From NCBI RefSeq assembly GCF_900458435.1, contig NZ_UHCT01000001.1, positions 124,001-188,000 on the forward strand: a DNA stretch of 64,000 nucleotides, written 5' to 3'. This document shows positions 25,202 through 34,319 of the stretch, piece by piece (within the stretch, counting starts at the first letter, position 1; every line of letters begins with the position of its first letter). The notes below the pieces were generated by a model, which made no database searches, had not been told where the DNA came from, and saw only the letters and a program-made list of their open reading frames with translations. The translations under genes were made by a program, and so were the position numbers. Source of the stretch: Staphylococcus carnosus (lineage in GTDB: Bacteria; Bacillota; Bacilli; Staphylococcales; Staphylococcaceae).

Positions 25202-26158
25202 ATGTTTTTTAAAGTAAAGAAGAAATTAAGAAAATTATTTTATAAAGGGCCAACGAAATCGCTATATTCTTTAGCTAGTAAAATTAAAATAAAATATTAT
25301 AGTAGATTGTCAGATGAAGATTTTTTAGCAAAAAATTTAAAACAAAATACTGGTTTGGATGTGAACTTTAAAAATCCGGAATTGTTATATGAGAAAGTAT
25401 TATGGATTAAAAGTAATTACAGAAATCCATTAATGACAGAGTGTACTGATAAATATGAGGTTAGAAAATATATTCAAGATAAAGGTTATGATTATATCTT
25501 AACGGATATTATCGGAGTTTATGAAGACTTTGATGATATTAACTTTCATGATTTACCAGACAAAGTATTTCTAAAAAGCACACATGCTTCTGGAATAAAT
25601 CAAATTGTTGAAAAAAATCGCACCGATTTAAAAATGGTAAGAAAAATTTTTAAAGATGCTAAGAAAATAAACTATTTTTATAAATCAAGAGAATGGAATT
25701 ATAAAAATGTTAAACCGAGAATTTTAGTGGAACCATTTTTAGATATGACACAATTTAACGATTATAAATTTTTTGTTATTAATGGGAAAGTAGAATATTT
25801 TGCTGTGGTCAAAGATATCAATGATGATAAAGGAAACCAAAATTTAAAATCAAAATTTAATTTGTATAATCTCGATTTTGAAAAAATGCAAACGTATATT
25901 AAAAGAGAGAGATTTGATGATTCTAATTTTATTTTTAGTAAAAGATTAAAAGAAATAATGAAAATTGCTGAAGATTTAGCTGAACCATTTCCTTTTTGCA
26001 GAGTTGATTTTTTAGTCTCAGAAAATGATGTGAAGTTTGGAGAAATTACTTTCTTTCCTAACGGGGGAAATATGGTTTTGTCAAAACATGAAGAAGAAAT
26101 TTATTATGGGAAAAAATTAGATTTATCACAAATTAGTGAGAAATATATTAGGAAGTGA
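25202..26158 (+). CDS. TupA-like ATP-grasp protein of capsule synthesis
   Basis: 318-aa protein of the ATPgrasp_TupA family found in polysaccharide and teichuronopeptide loci. LPDKVFLKSTHASGIN (nucleotide-binding Lys), ILVEPFLDM, YKFFVINGKVEYFAVV and the late acidic ligands FCRVDFLVS...FGEITFFPNGG are the ATP-grasp signatures. It may ligate an amino acid or other carboxylate-amine bond onto a uronic acid of the capsule. The start is set at ATG 25202, with GGAG 8 bases upstream; an in-frame ATG at 25172 overlaps the previous gene. Confidence 0.8.
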   Translation: MFFKVKKKLRKLFYKGPTKSLYSLASKIKIKYYSRLSDEDFLAKNLKQNTGLDVNFKNPELLYEKVLWIKSNYRNPLMTECTDKYEVRKYIQDKGYDYILTDIIGVYEDFDDINFHDLPDKVFLKSTHASGINQIVEKNRTDLKMVRKIFKDAKKINYFYKSREWNYKNVKPRILVEPFLDMTQFNDYKFFVINGKVEYFAVVKDINDDKGNQNLKSKFNLYNLDFEKMQTYIKRERFDDSNFIFSKRLKEIMKIAEDLAEPFPFCRVDFLVSENDVKFGEITFFPNGGNMVLSKHEEEIYYGKKLDLSQISEKYIRK

Positions 26159-26162
26159 TTAA

Positions 26163-27323
26163 TTGAAAATTGTTCAAGTAACAGCAATAGATATGACGAT
26201 GAATAACTTTCTCACACCGTTAAATAAAGGAACAAAAGAAGCAGGTCATGAAGTCCATTGTGTATGTTCCAAAGGCCCTTATGAAAATGAAATAAAAGAA
26301 AATGGATTTTATTTTTATGATATCAAAATAGATAGAAAGATAGATTTTAAAAGTAATTTAAAATCTATCTTGATGATGAAGAAAGCTTTTGAAATTATTA
26401 AGCCGGATATTGTTCACGTGCATACACCAGTTGCTGCTGTATTAGGTCGCATCGCTGCAAAATTGGCTAAAGTACCGACAATAATTTATTCAGCACACGG
26501 ATTTTATTTTCATGAAGGAATGTCTAAGAAAAAATACAATGTTTTCTTCAATATCGAAAAATATATTGGGAGATACTTCACAGATTATATCTTTACTCAA
26601 AGTGAAGAGGATTTCTTGACTGCTAAAAACAATAAGTTTCTTAAAAATCCGTCTAATTACGTGCACATCAGCAATGGAATCGATTTAGATGAAAAATTTA
26701 ATGTTGAAATTTTTAATGAAGAAAACAATAAGGCACTACGCAGTAAATATGGTATTGATGAAAATGATATAGTTGTTTCATTTATTGGAAGATTAGTTAA
26801 AGAAAAAGGGATTATTGATCTCTTGGAAGCTTATAATCTTTTAAAATCAAAAAATGTTAAATTTCTTATTATGGGAGGAGTCCCACAAGGTGAACGTGAT
26901 ACGGAAACACAAGCGTTGCTAGAAAAATATAAAAACAATGACAATATTATTTTCACGGGTCATATTGAGAATATTAACGAACATCTTTACATGAGTGACA
27001 TATTCTGTTTACCTTCGTATAGAGAAGGTATGCCTAGATCTATTATAGAAGCAATGGCTATGAAAAATGCAATTTTAGCGACTGATATAAGAGGATCAAG
27101 AGAAGAAGTTGTTCATGAAGAAACAGGATATTTATTCCCAATCAATGATAGCTTTAAGATTGCTGAGTACATTGACTTATTGGCAAAAGATAAAAGTTTG
27201 TTGAACGAATTAAAAGAAAAAGGTTTAGAGAGAGCTAAAAAATTATATGATGAAAATGACGTGGTTAAAAAGCAATTAAATATATTTGAGAAGTGTGAAA
27301 ACGAAAAGAGGGTTCAATCATGA
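26163..27323 (+). CDS. Glycosyltransferase, GT4 family (CapL-like position)
   Basis: 386-aa glycosyltransferase. The N-terminal domain has PDIVHVHTPVAAVLGR and YSAHGFYFHEG. The C-terminal domain has VVSFIGRLVKEKGIIDLLEAY and the E-x7-E motif PSYREGMPRSIIEAMAMK. It begins with TTG four bases after the previous stop and overlaps the next gene by four bases (ATGA), so translation is coupled. It probably adds the second sugar of the repeat to the lipid-linked primer made by CapM. Confidence 0.86.
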   Translation: MKIVQVTAIDMTMNNFLTPLNKGTKEAGHEVHCVCSKGPYENEIKENGFYFYDIKIDRKIDFKSNLKSILMMKKAFEIIKPDIVHVHTPVAAVLGRIAAKLAKVPTIIYSAHGFYFHEGMSKKKYNVFFNIEKYIGRYFTDYIFTQSEEDFLTAKNNKFLKNPSNYVHISNGIDLDEKFNVEIFNEENNKALRSKYGIDENDIVVSFIGRLVKEKGIIDLLEAYNLLKSKNVKFLIMGGVPQGERDTETQALLEKYKNNDNIIFTGHIENINEHLYMSDIFCLPSYREGMPRSIIEAMAMKNAILATDIRGSREEVVHEETGYLFPINDSFKIAEYIDLLAKDKSLLNELKEKGLERAKKLYDENDVVKKQLNIFEKCENEKRVQS

Positions 27324-28210
27324 AATTACTCGTCACAGGGGCAAACGGACATTCTGGCAGGTTGTTTTTACAAAAATTGAATAATGAAAATCCAAATAAA
27401 TTTTCTGAGGTTCACGTAGTAGTAAGAAATAATTTTCCAGATGAAACTATAAGATTAAATAATTTAAATATTATTGTGCATAAAGGTGATTTAACAGATA
27501 CAGCCTTTTTACAAGAAGTAACTAGAGATATAGATACGATTTTGCATATTGCTGGGATTCAAATGAGTAAAGAATTATTTAAGGCTGCGCTTGAAAATAA
27601 AGTAGATTGGATAATTGCTGTACATACAACAGGAAGATATTCAAAATTTAAGATGGCTTCTGCGGAATATATAGAGATAGAAGATGAATTATTGAAACTT
27701 CGAGATAAAATAAATATTACTATATTAAGACCTACAATGATTTATGGTTCTTCTAGAGATAGAAATATGTATAGATTAATTAAATTTATCGATAAAAGCC
27801 CAATTTTTCCTTTGTTTGGAAATGGTAATAATTTGATGCAACCTGTTACTGCATATGATTTAGCGAATGCATATTACCAAGTATTAAATCACAAGCAAAT
27901 AACGGTCAATCAAAATTACAATCTTTCAGGAAAATATCCTATTAAATATAAAAATTTGATTCAAACAGTTGCTGAGAAATTGAATAAAAATATCACATTA
28001 ATAAAGATACCAATTAAGCTTTCATATTATAGTGCACTACTTGCAAATAAAGTACTTCCGAAGTTTCCTATCAATGAAGAACAAGTATTAAGAATGCAAG
28101 AAAACAAAGATTTTACTTACTTAAAGGCACAAAAAGACTTTGGATATAATCCGCTAAGCTTTGAAGAGGGAATCACTAGAGAAGTTAAGGAATATAAGGG
28201 AGATAGATAA
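27320..28210 (+). CDS. NAD-dependent sugar epimerase/reductase (CapN-like)
   Basis: 296-aa extended SDR. The N-terminal motif is KLLVTGANGHSGRLFL and the middle keeps RPTMIYGSSRDRNMYRLIKFI. The usual YxxxK is replaced by TGRYSKFKMA near residue 112, so the active site differs from standard epimerases. Its place directly before capM matches where S. aureus keeps capN next to capM, and it may act on the 4-keto sugar from CapD. It starts in the ATGA overlap and ends next to the GTG of capM. Confidence 0.75.
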   Translation: MKLLVTGANGHSGRLFLQKLNNENPNKFSEVHVVVRNNFPDETIRLNNLNIIVHKGDLTDTAFLQEVTRDIDTILHIAGIQMSKELFKAALENKVDWIIAVHTTGRYSKFKMASAEYIEIEDELLKLRDKINITILRPTMIYGSSRDRNMYRLIKFIDKSPIFPLFGNGNNLMQPVTAYDLANAYYQVLNHKQITVNQNYNLSGKYPIKYKNLIQTVAEKLNKNITLIKIPIKLSYYSALLANKVLPKFPINEEQVLRMQENKDFTYLKAQKDFGYNPLSFEEGITREVKEYKGDR

Positions 28211-28768
28211 GTGAAACGTATTTTCGATTTTTTAAGTTCTTTATTCGTCATTATTATAGCTGCTCCAGTATTTGTTATTACTGCATTAGCTATTAAAGCA
28301 GAGTCAAAGGGACCAATTATTTTTAAGCAAAAAAGACCAGGCATCAATAATACCATATTTAATATCTATAAATTCAGATCTATGAAAATAGATACACCTA
28401 ATGTAGCAACTGATTTGATTGATCCATCAACATATATAACAAAGTCTGGTAAATTTATCAGACGTACTTCAATAGATGAGCTGCCTCAACTTTTTAATAT
28501 TTTAAAAGGTGACATGTCAGTTGTTGGTCCTAGACCAGCATTATATAATCAATATGAGTTGATTGAAAAGCGTACTAAAAAAGATGTCCACCTTGTAAGA
28601 CCTGGTTTGACAGGGTTAGCACAGGTAATGGGAAGAGACAATATTAGTGATGACCAAAAGGTTCAATACGATAAGTATTATGTCGACAACCAAACATTCT
28701 TATTAGATATGTTTATCATATATAAGACAATTAAAAACACTATTACTTCCGAAGGAGTAAGCCATTAA
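28211..28768 (+). CDS. capM: CapM: undecaprenyl-phosphate sugar-1-phosphate transferase
   Basis: 185-aa initiating transferase with one N-terminal membrane helix (about 8-28) and the catalytic bacterial sugar transferase domain. IFKQKRPGINN, IYKFRSMK, TSIDELPQLFNILKGDMS and VGPRPALYNQYEL are family signatures, and the protein is very close along its length to S. aureus Cap5M/Cap8M. It would place the first deoxy-sugar phosphate, derived from CapD product, on the lipid carrier. It starts with GTG right after the previous stop and is the last gene of the capsule operon. Confidence 0.93.
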   Translation: MKRIFDFLSSLFVIIIAAPVFVITALAIKAESKGPIIFKQKRPGINNTIFNIYKFRSMKIDTPNVATDLIDPSTYITKSGKFIRRTSIDELPQLFNILKGDMSVVGPRPALYNQYELIEKRTKKDVHLVRPGLTGLAQVMGRDNISDDQKVQYDKYYVDNQTFLLDMFIIYKTIKNTITSEGVSH

Positions 28769-28775
28769 TATTAAC

Positions 28776-28818
28776 CACCCTGAACTTTAGATCATTACCT
28801 ATTGTTCAGGATGTTTTT
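28776..28818 (+). terminator. Terminator of the capsule operon
   Basis: CACCCTGAAC (28776-28785) pairs with GTTCAGGATG (28804-28813), with one mismatch, and is followed by TTTTT. Confidence 0.8.
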
Positions 28819-28859
28819 CTTCAGCTAGCAGATGTAGTACCTTCAGAATATCTTCTTTA

Positions 28860-29450
28860 TTAATATGTCCAACTTGTTTTTTTTAATACTTCAATAAACT
28901 GTTCTGCTGGAATATGATTTTCAGGATGTAACCAGTTTAGAAACATATTGATGATACCAGCTAAATGATAAGTAGTAATTAATCTATCTTTTGGGCTGTT
29001 AATATAAATGCCGTCCATGTTGAGTATACGAAATTGAACCCGTGTAAGATATTTCAACACTACATTATAGAGACCCAGTTCCATCACTTCTAATACATAC
29101 GTACAATTTGTAAATACATAATGATAAACCTCATTTTCACTACTGCCATTTTCAATCATTTGAGTAATACACCCTAAATCTGTTTCTAATTGTTTGATGA
29201 CAATATCCTCTTTGTTTTCATAATTGCGGTAAAAAGTAGAACGGTTGATGCCGGCTTTGTCACAGATCTTTGTAATAGTAATTTTGTCGAAGTTTTCTTT
29301 TTCTAGTAAGAGCATTAAGGATTGGAAAACCCATTCTTGTGTACCGCTCTTTTCTAATTTCACTCTTTTATTGTGCAACAAATCACCCCATTTTGTTGAC
29401 TTCGGTCGAGTACCGCCGTCTTTAAATTGAATTTCTATTTTATTCCTCAT
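28860..29450 (-). CDS. TetR-family regulator divergent from the beta-glucosidase
   Basis: 196-aa protein. After about 35 polar residues comes a TetR helix-turn-helix (about 45-92: DKITITKICDKAGINRSTFYRNYENKEDIV), followed by a helical C-terminal domain. Divergent from the GH3 gene with only 64 bases between the two starts, it is a likely regulator of that gene. No clear ribosome site precedes ATG 29450. Regulation of the glucosidase is inferred from position only. Confidence 0.82.
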   Translation of the reverse strand: MRNKIEIQFKDGGTRPKSTKWGDLLHNKRVKLEKSGTQEWVFQSLMLLLEKENFDKITITKICDKAGINRSTFYRNYENKEDIVIKQLETDLGCITQMIENGSSENEVYHYVFTNCTYVLEVMELGLYNVVLKYLTRVQFRILNMDGIYINSPKDRLITTYHLAGIINMFLNWLHPENHIPAEQFIEVLKKTSWTY

Positions 29451-29514
29451 ATACTTCGAAGTGTAAAGAGAAATAGTGCCTTATGACTTAATTATAAACA
29501 AGGTGGAGATGACA

Positions 29515-31758
29515 ATGAAACAAGAAGCAGATTACAGAGCACAATTGGAACAATTATCGCTCGAAGATAAAGCCACATTATTAACAGGTGCGAACTTTTG
29601 GAATACAGCGAGAGTTCCAGGTGTAAATGAGATATTACTGTCAGACGGCCCGTCAGGTATTCGTAAACAAACAGAAGGCGGCGATGCACTGGGTTTAACA
29701 GGCAGTGTTGAGACAATCGCATTCCCATGTTTAGCTTTGATAGCGAGTACTTTTGATAAAGATTTATTACGTAAATACGGAGAGTATTTAGGGCAAATCG
29801 CAAAAGCAGAAAAAGTAAATGTATTGTTAGGACCGGGTATGAACATTAAACGCAGTCCATTGGCAGGTCGTAATTTTGAATATTTTTCAGAAGATCCGTT
29901 CTTAACAGCCGAACTTGCTATTCAATATATCAAAGGGGTTGAATCACAAGGTATCGGTACAAGTCCAAAACACTTCGCAGCAAATAATAGAGAGAATGAA
30001 CGTTTTACATCATCTTCGAATATCCAACCGCGTTCATTACATGAAATCTATCTCAGTGCTTTCAAACGTGTTGTAGAAGAAGCACAACCTGCTACGATTA
30101 TGAATTCGTATAACAAGGTGAATCATGTTTTAGTAGCTGAAAATAACTATCTCTTAACTGATTTATTGAGAAACCAATGGAATTTTGATGGTGTAGTTGT
30201 ATCAGATTGGGGCGCAGTAAAAGATCGTGTTGCTTCTGTTCGTGCAGGTCTTGATTTAGAAATGCCTGGACAACCTGACTATTCTATTCCGCAAGTAGTT
30301 GAAGCAGTGAGAAGTGGTAAATTGGATGAGGCATTAGTGGATCGTTCAGTATTACGATTATTGAAATTAATAGATCGATATACGTTAGAAGGTGAAATGC
30401 CTAATTATAATAAAGATAATTATCATGAATTTGCGCGTTCTATTGCTGCACAAAGCATAGTGTTATTGCAGAATGAAGATAAGATTTTGCCGCTGAAAGA
30501 CAACAGCAGTAAAGCAGTTATCGGGGCATTTGCGAAACATCCTAGATATCAAGCAGGTGGTTCAAGTAAAGTAAATGCTTATAAAGTTGTGACGCCGTTT
30601 GATGCTTTGGAAGCGGTGTATGGTGATTTTGCTTATGCAGACGGTTATGAATTTGAAAACCTTGATGCCAATCAGAAATTGATAGATGAAGCGGTGGAAG
30701 CAGCAAAAGGTAAAGATGAAGTCATCTTATTTGCAGGATTTCCAGAAAATATAGAGTCGGAAGGATTTGATAAAACTTCAATCGATTTGCCTGATAACCA
30801 AATTACTTTAATCCAAGCTGTAGCGGAAGTGAATCCGAATGTAGTTGTAGTACTGTAAAATGGTAGCGCAGTAGCAACGCCCTGGAGAAATAAGGTGAAA
30901 GGTCTAGTTGAGACTTATTTAGCAGGTGAAGCAGTGGGAGAGGCTACAGTAGATGTACTTTCAGGCAAAGTGAATCCTTCAGGTAAACTTGCAGAAACTT
31001 TCCCGGAACGTATTCAAGATACGCCTTCTTATCTGACATTCAATCGCAGTACTGAAGAAGAAAATTATATGGAAGGTATCTTTGTGGGTTACCGCTATTA
31101 TGCAACGAAAGATATGTCGGTTGCTTTCCCATTCGGTCATGGTTTGAGTTATACAGATTTTGAATATACAGACAGCAATGTAAAAGTTGATAATGACAAA
31201 GATCAAATTCAAATCGATGTGACTGTAAAAAATATAGGGGAAGTACAAGGTGCTGAAGTAGTTCAAATCTATTTACAAAATCGTGCGAGCAACATTGAGA
31301 TGGCAGCGAAAGAATTGAAGTCATTTGAAAGAGTGGAATTAGAAGCAGGTGAAAGCAAAACAGTTAAACTTGTGATTCCATTCGAACGCTTGAAGTGGTT
31401 TAATCCTCAAACGAGCTTGTGGCAAATTGATAATGGTGATTATACTGTGCATGTTGGCAGCTCAGTTAATGATATCCATTCACAGCATGATTTTGAAATT
31501 ACAAGTATTGATGAACCGCCAATCCAATTATCATTAGATTCATCATTGAAAGATATCATCGATCTTCAAGATACATTATCTCATGAAATTGATGAATTCG
31601 GTTTTGACCAAATGATTTATAAGATGACGAGTGAACCTAACTTACGTGTACTTGCGGAACCAGCTCCTATACGTATGCTCGTGATGTTCGGCTTGAAATT
31701 GAGTGATTTAGTGAAATTTGTAGAGAAATGTAATGTGAGATTGAAAACGGGAGAATGA
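29515..31758 (+). pseudogene. GH3 beta-glucosidase interrupted by an ochre codon
   Basis: One frame encodes a 748-residue GH3 glycosidase with a TAA at 30856-30858. The first part (448 aa) has the (alpha/beta)8 domain with KHFAANNRENER and the nucleophile Asp in GVVVSDWGAV, and enters the second domain. It stops in PNVVVVL, where relatives continue with Q-N-G-S; the frame resumes as NGSAVATPWRNKVKG. A Gln codon CAA therefore probably became TAA. The rest holds the end of the second domain (FPFGHGLSYTDFEY) and a C-terminal fibronectin-III-like domain. AAGGTGGAG precedes ATG 29515. It should be inactive unless read through. Confidence 0.88.
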
Positions 31759-31806
31759 ACAATAGTTACATTTAGATGATTTAAATAATGAATTGAATTA
31801 ACTAGT

Positions 31807-31843
31807 AGACAGAACATTTGAAAGGTGAATGTTCTGTCTTTTT
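31807..31843 (+). terminator. Terminator after the beta-glucosidase
   Basis: AGACAGAACATT (31807-31818) and AATGTTCTGTCT (31828-31839) are exact inverted repeats, followed by TTTT. Confidence 0.88.
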
Positions 31844-32163
31844 GTTCAGCTGATTTTTAAAAAGGAAATGTATTTTGAAGAAGACAACAATTAGGCAGAG
31901 AGACTAAACAAGTAAGAAAAATGAATTATTTCTTCGTCGATATTTGTTTGCTTTTATCTAACTAATTATAGTATGACGATGATACTATTTATTAATGTTT
32001 TAATGATAATTAGTTATTTTTTGTATATTGTACGGTTTCTCCAGTATACAAAAAGCAACAAGGAGTAAAGTAAGAAATTTTTGACGTAAATATAAAGTGA
32101 AGTTTCTGATGGTAAAAGATACCCTTGTTATTTCCCGAGAAATAATCGGTATTTATTCAACTA
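31844..32163. other. Intergenic region between beta-glucosidase and MscS genes
   Basis: About 320 bases without a convincing gene. A seven-base inverted repeat TTATTTC-CCGA-GAAATAA lies at 32128-32145. AAGGAG (around 32060) is followed by no open frame of useful length. I see nothing else. Confidence 0.4.
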
Positions 32164-32194
32164 AAAAAAGCCGATACCTAGGAGTATCAGCTTA
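32164..32194 (-). terminator. Terminator of the first MscS gene
   Basis: On the minus strand AGCTGATAC pairs with GTATCGGCT (one G-U pair), followed by a run of seven T residues (32163-32169). It lies just downstream of the channel gene stop. Confidence 0.82.
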
Positions 32195-32208
32195 GCGAAA
32201 AGTTATAT

Positions 32209-33111
32209 TCAATTATCCATTTCAATGTGGATACGTTCACCTATAAGTTCAATGCTGGCTTCTGCATTCAGTAACGGTAAAATACGTTTGTTCAATTCTG
32301 ATTTTACATCACTGGCTTTTGGATAATCAGATGGGAAATAGCAACTTAGTACAGCCATATCTTTATCGATTAACAGATGGACTTTATAATCTAATTTTCC
32401 GTCGAATAATGAGATTTTTGCTTTGATACGTTGCAATTGTTCTTCAGAATAATGGGATAGGAAATCTTCCATATAGTCATCTAATGCTTTTTCACAAATT
32501 GAAACGGCTGTTTGCCAATCACTGTCGATTGCTAGATTGTAATCGACTTCATACCAGTTGATATGAGAAGCGGCACTGTAATTGGTAATGGGCTCTTCTA
32601 ATAATACATGATTAGGGATAGTAATGATTTTACCCGTTGCACCTTCGGTTGAAAGATAATTCCCACGTTCTGCAATTTTAAAATGCAAAGGTGAAATTTT
32701 GATAACATCACCAAGGTGACCGCTGATTTCAATACGGTCGTACATTTTAAAGAGGCGACGATTCATTAATAAGAAATAACCGACAATCTCCATTGCTAGG
32801 TTTTTCAATGAGAAAGCCACCAAACCGACGATTAACAAAGCGACTACAATAACTGAATTAGCTGCATTAATCCAAATGCCCAGAATACATACAATGGCAA
32901 TAAACCAAATAAACTGGCGGATACTTTTCAATACGAGGGTAAAGCGCTTGGCATTTGTAGCGCGTTGCACTAAATATTTTGTAACGATGTAATGCAGCCA
33001 AAAGGTTACAAGTAAAATAACAATCGTAAAGATAATTTTATGTGATAAATTTTGGCCGTCAAATGCACCTTTAAACAGGTTTTCGATATAGGATGTAATT
33101 TGTTCAATCAA
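32209..33111 (-). CDS. MscS-family small-conductance mechanosensitive channel
   Basis: About 301-aa MscS-type channel. Three membrane helices fill the first half; the pore-lining helix is around VVALLIVGLVAFSLKNLAMEIVGY. The beta domain follows with YDRIEISGHLGDVIKISPLHF and a long cytoplasmic C-terminus. It opens under membrane tension to release solutes. I set the start at TTG 33111, 9 bases after GAGG, because it aligns with the start MDEQI of the paralogue at 56555-57484; in-frame ATGs at 33126 and 33174 lack a ribosome site. The two channels share most motifs. Confidence 0.85.
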   Translation of the reverse strand: MIEQITSYIENLFKGAFDGQNLSHKIIFTIVILLVTFWLHYIVTKYLVQRATNAKRFTLVLKSIRQFIWFIAIVCILGIWINAANSVIVVALLIVGLVAFSLKNLAMEIVGYFLLMNRRLFKMYDRIEISGHLGDVIKISPLHFKIAERGNYLSTEGATGKIITIPNHVLLEEPITNYSAASHINWYEVDYNLAIDSDWQTAVSICEKALDDYMEDFLSHYSEEQLQRIKAKISLFDGKLDYKVHLLIDKDMAVLSCYFPSDYPKASDVKSELNKRILPLLNAEASIELIGERIHIEMDN

Positions 33112-33199
33112 TAATATAGACCTCATTTCTTCAATCCATTTACACAACTTAATTTTACCAAAATAAATGACCAAGCACCTGTAAAAGATGGCTTGATCA

Positions 33200-33958
33200 T
33201 TAAAAAATTAATTCTGTTATCGCAATTACAATTAGAATACTGATGATTGCTTTTTGAACAATATTAGGTAAAAGACGTCCGACTTTTAAACCAATCGGCG
33301 CAAATATCACACTGCCGACGATTAAAAATATCGCATTGCCGAGCGGCACATAACCTTGCATTAATTTAATCGCAAATGATCCGATGGCAGATACGCAAGC
33401 AATGACGATACTATTTGTTACGACTGTATTCATTGGCAGTTTAAAAATAGCAAGCAGGACTGGGATAATAATAAAAGCGCCACCAGCACCGATGATACCT
33501 GCAACTAAACCAATCACAGCACCCACTGCGATTAATAGCCAGTGATTGTATGAATGACCAGCATCAGCGTGGGGTTTTACTTTAATAAACATCAAAATTA
33601 AAGCCAGAATTGCTACACCGATATAAACAGCGTTAATAACTGGTGTAGTCAGCAGATTGGCAACCATGGCACCTGCTACACTGCCACCCAGCATACCACC
33701 ACCCATATATAAAACCAGTGGCGCATTGAAATCAGGTTCTTTAATAGCTTTGATTGAACCGCTTAATGTACTGAAGAATACTTGGCTGGATGTTAATCCA
33801 GATGCAATATAAGCACTATATTCAGGTGTTCCGAATAAAGGCGGTAATAATAATATCGCTGGATAGATGATGATAGAACCTCCGATACCGACTAATCCCG
33901 CAATAAATCCGCCGCCTACACCGATTGAAAGCATTAATAATATATGTATTATTGTCAT
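33200..33958 (-). CDS. TauE/SafE (TSUP) family membrane exporter
   Basis: 252-aa protein with eight hydrophobic helices in two repeats. Each begins with a glycine-rich motif: GGGFIAGLVGIGGSIIIYP near the N-terminus and IGLVAGIIGAGGAFIIIP in the middle. These are the TauE/SafE signatures of transporters for sulfite, sulfoacetate, thiosulfate or other sulfur compounds. ATG 33958 overlaps the stop of a 17-codon ORF that carries the only good ribosome site, so its translation is probably coupled. Substrate unknown; sulfur oxyanion export is the family expectation. Confidence 0.87.
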   Translation of the reverse strand: MTIIHILLMLSIGVGGGFIAGLVGIGGSIIIYPAILLLPPLFGTPEYSAYIASGLTSSQVFFSTLSGSIKAIKEPDFNAPLVLYMGGGMLGGSVAGAMVANLLTTPVINAVYIGVAILALILMFIKVKPHADAGHSYNHWLLIAVGAVIGLVAGIIGAGGAFIIIPVLLAIFKLPMNTVVTNSIVIACVSAIGSFAIKLMQGYVPLGNAIFLIVGSVIFAPIGLKVGRLLPNIVQKAIISILIVIAITELIF

Positions 33959-34008
33959 TTTTCGCACACAACCGTTGAAAAGAATAACAATTTATCGTTA
34001 AAAATCAT
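33955..34008 (-). CDS. 17-codon leader ORF coupled to the TSUP exporter
   Basis: The reading is ATG (34008) to TGA (33955) and encodes MIFNDKLLFFSTVVCEK. CTGGAGG lies 8 bases upstream. The stop overlaps the exporter start (ATGA), and the exporter itself has no ribosome site. It could be a leader peptide that couples or regulates translation, or a small membrane peptide. The single Cys near its end is notable beside a sulfur-type transporter. Confidence 0.55.
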   Translation of the reverse strand: MIFNDKLLFFSTVVCEK

Positions 34009-34016
34009 AACTGAAT

Positions 34017-34056
34017 CCTCCAGTATTTCTGCCCTATAAATTTATAGTAAAGGAGG
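34017..34056 (-). promoter_or_regulatory. Possible ribosome-site-sequestering hairpin before the TSUP leader ORF
   Basis: On the minus strand CCTCC (34056-34052) can pair with the ribosome site GGAGG (34021-34017). Between them is a perfect 14-base palindrome CTATAAATTTATAG (34034-34047). The arrangement could hide the ribosome site or be an operator. This is a fold read by eye. Confidence 0.35.
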
Positions 34057-34319
34057 GGAATAACTACCGTCAAATGTTGCATATCGCCTATAAATCCTAT
34101 CATTTTAATCATATTAAGGAGGTTTAGATTATATATTGTTTGGCTGAACAATAATAGAAACGTAACAGTTAAAGATTAGTATTTTGAAACTTCATTATAT
34201 TTTAATACAGTTTTTACAAAACGGTATTACATAGTACTACAACTATGATAATATCATGTTAAATAAATTTATTATATAAATAGAATGAGTGAAACATGAA
34301 ATAAGAAAGGAGAATAATC

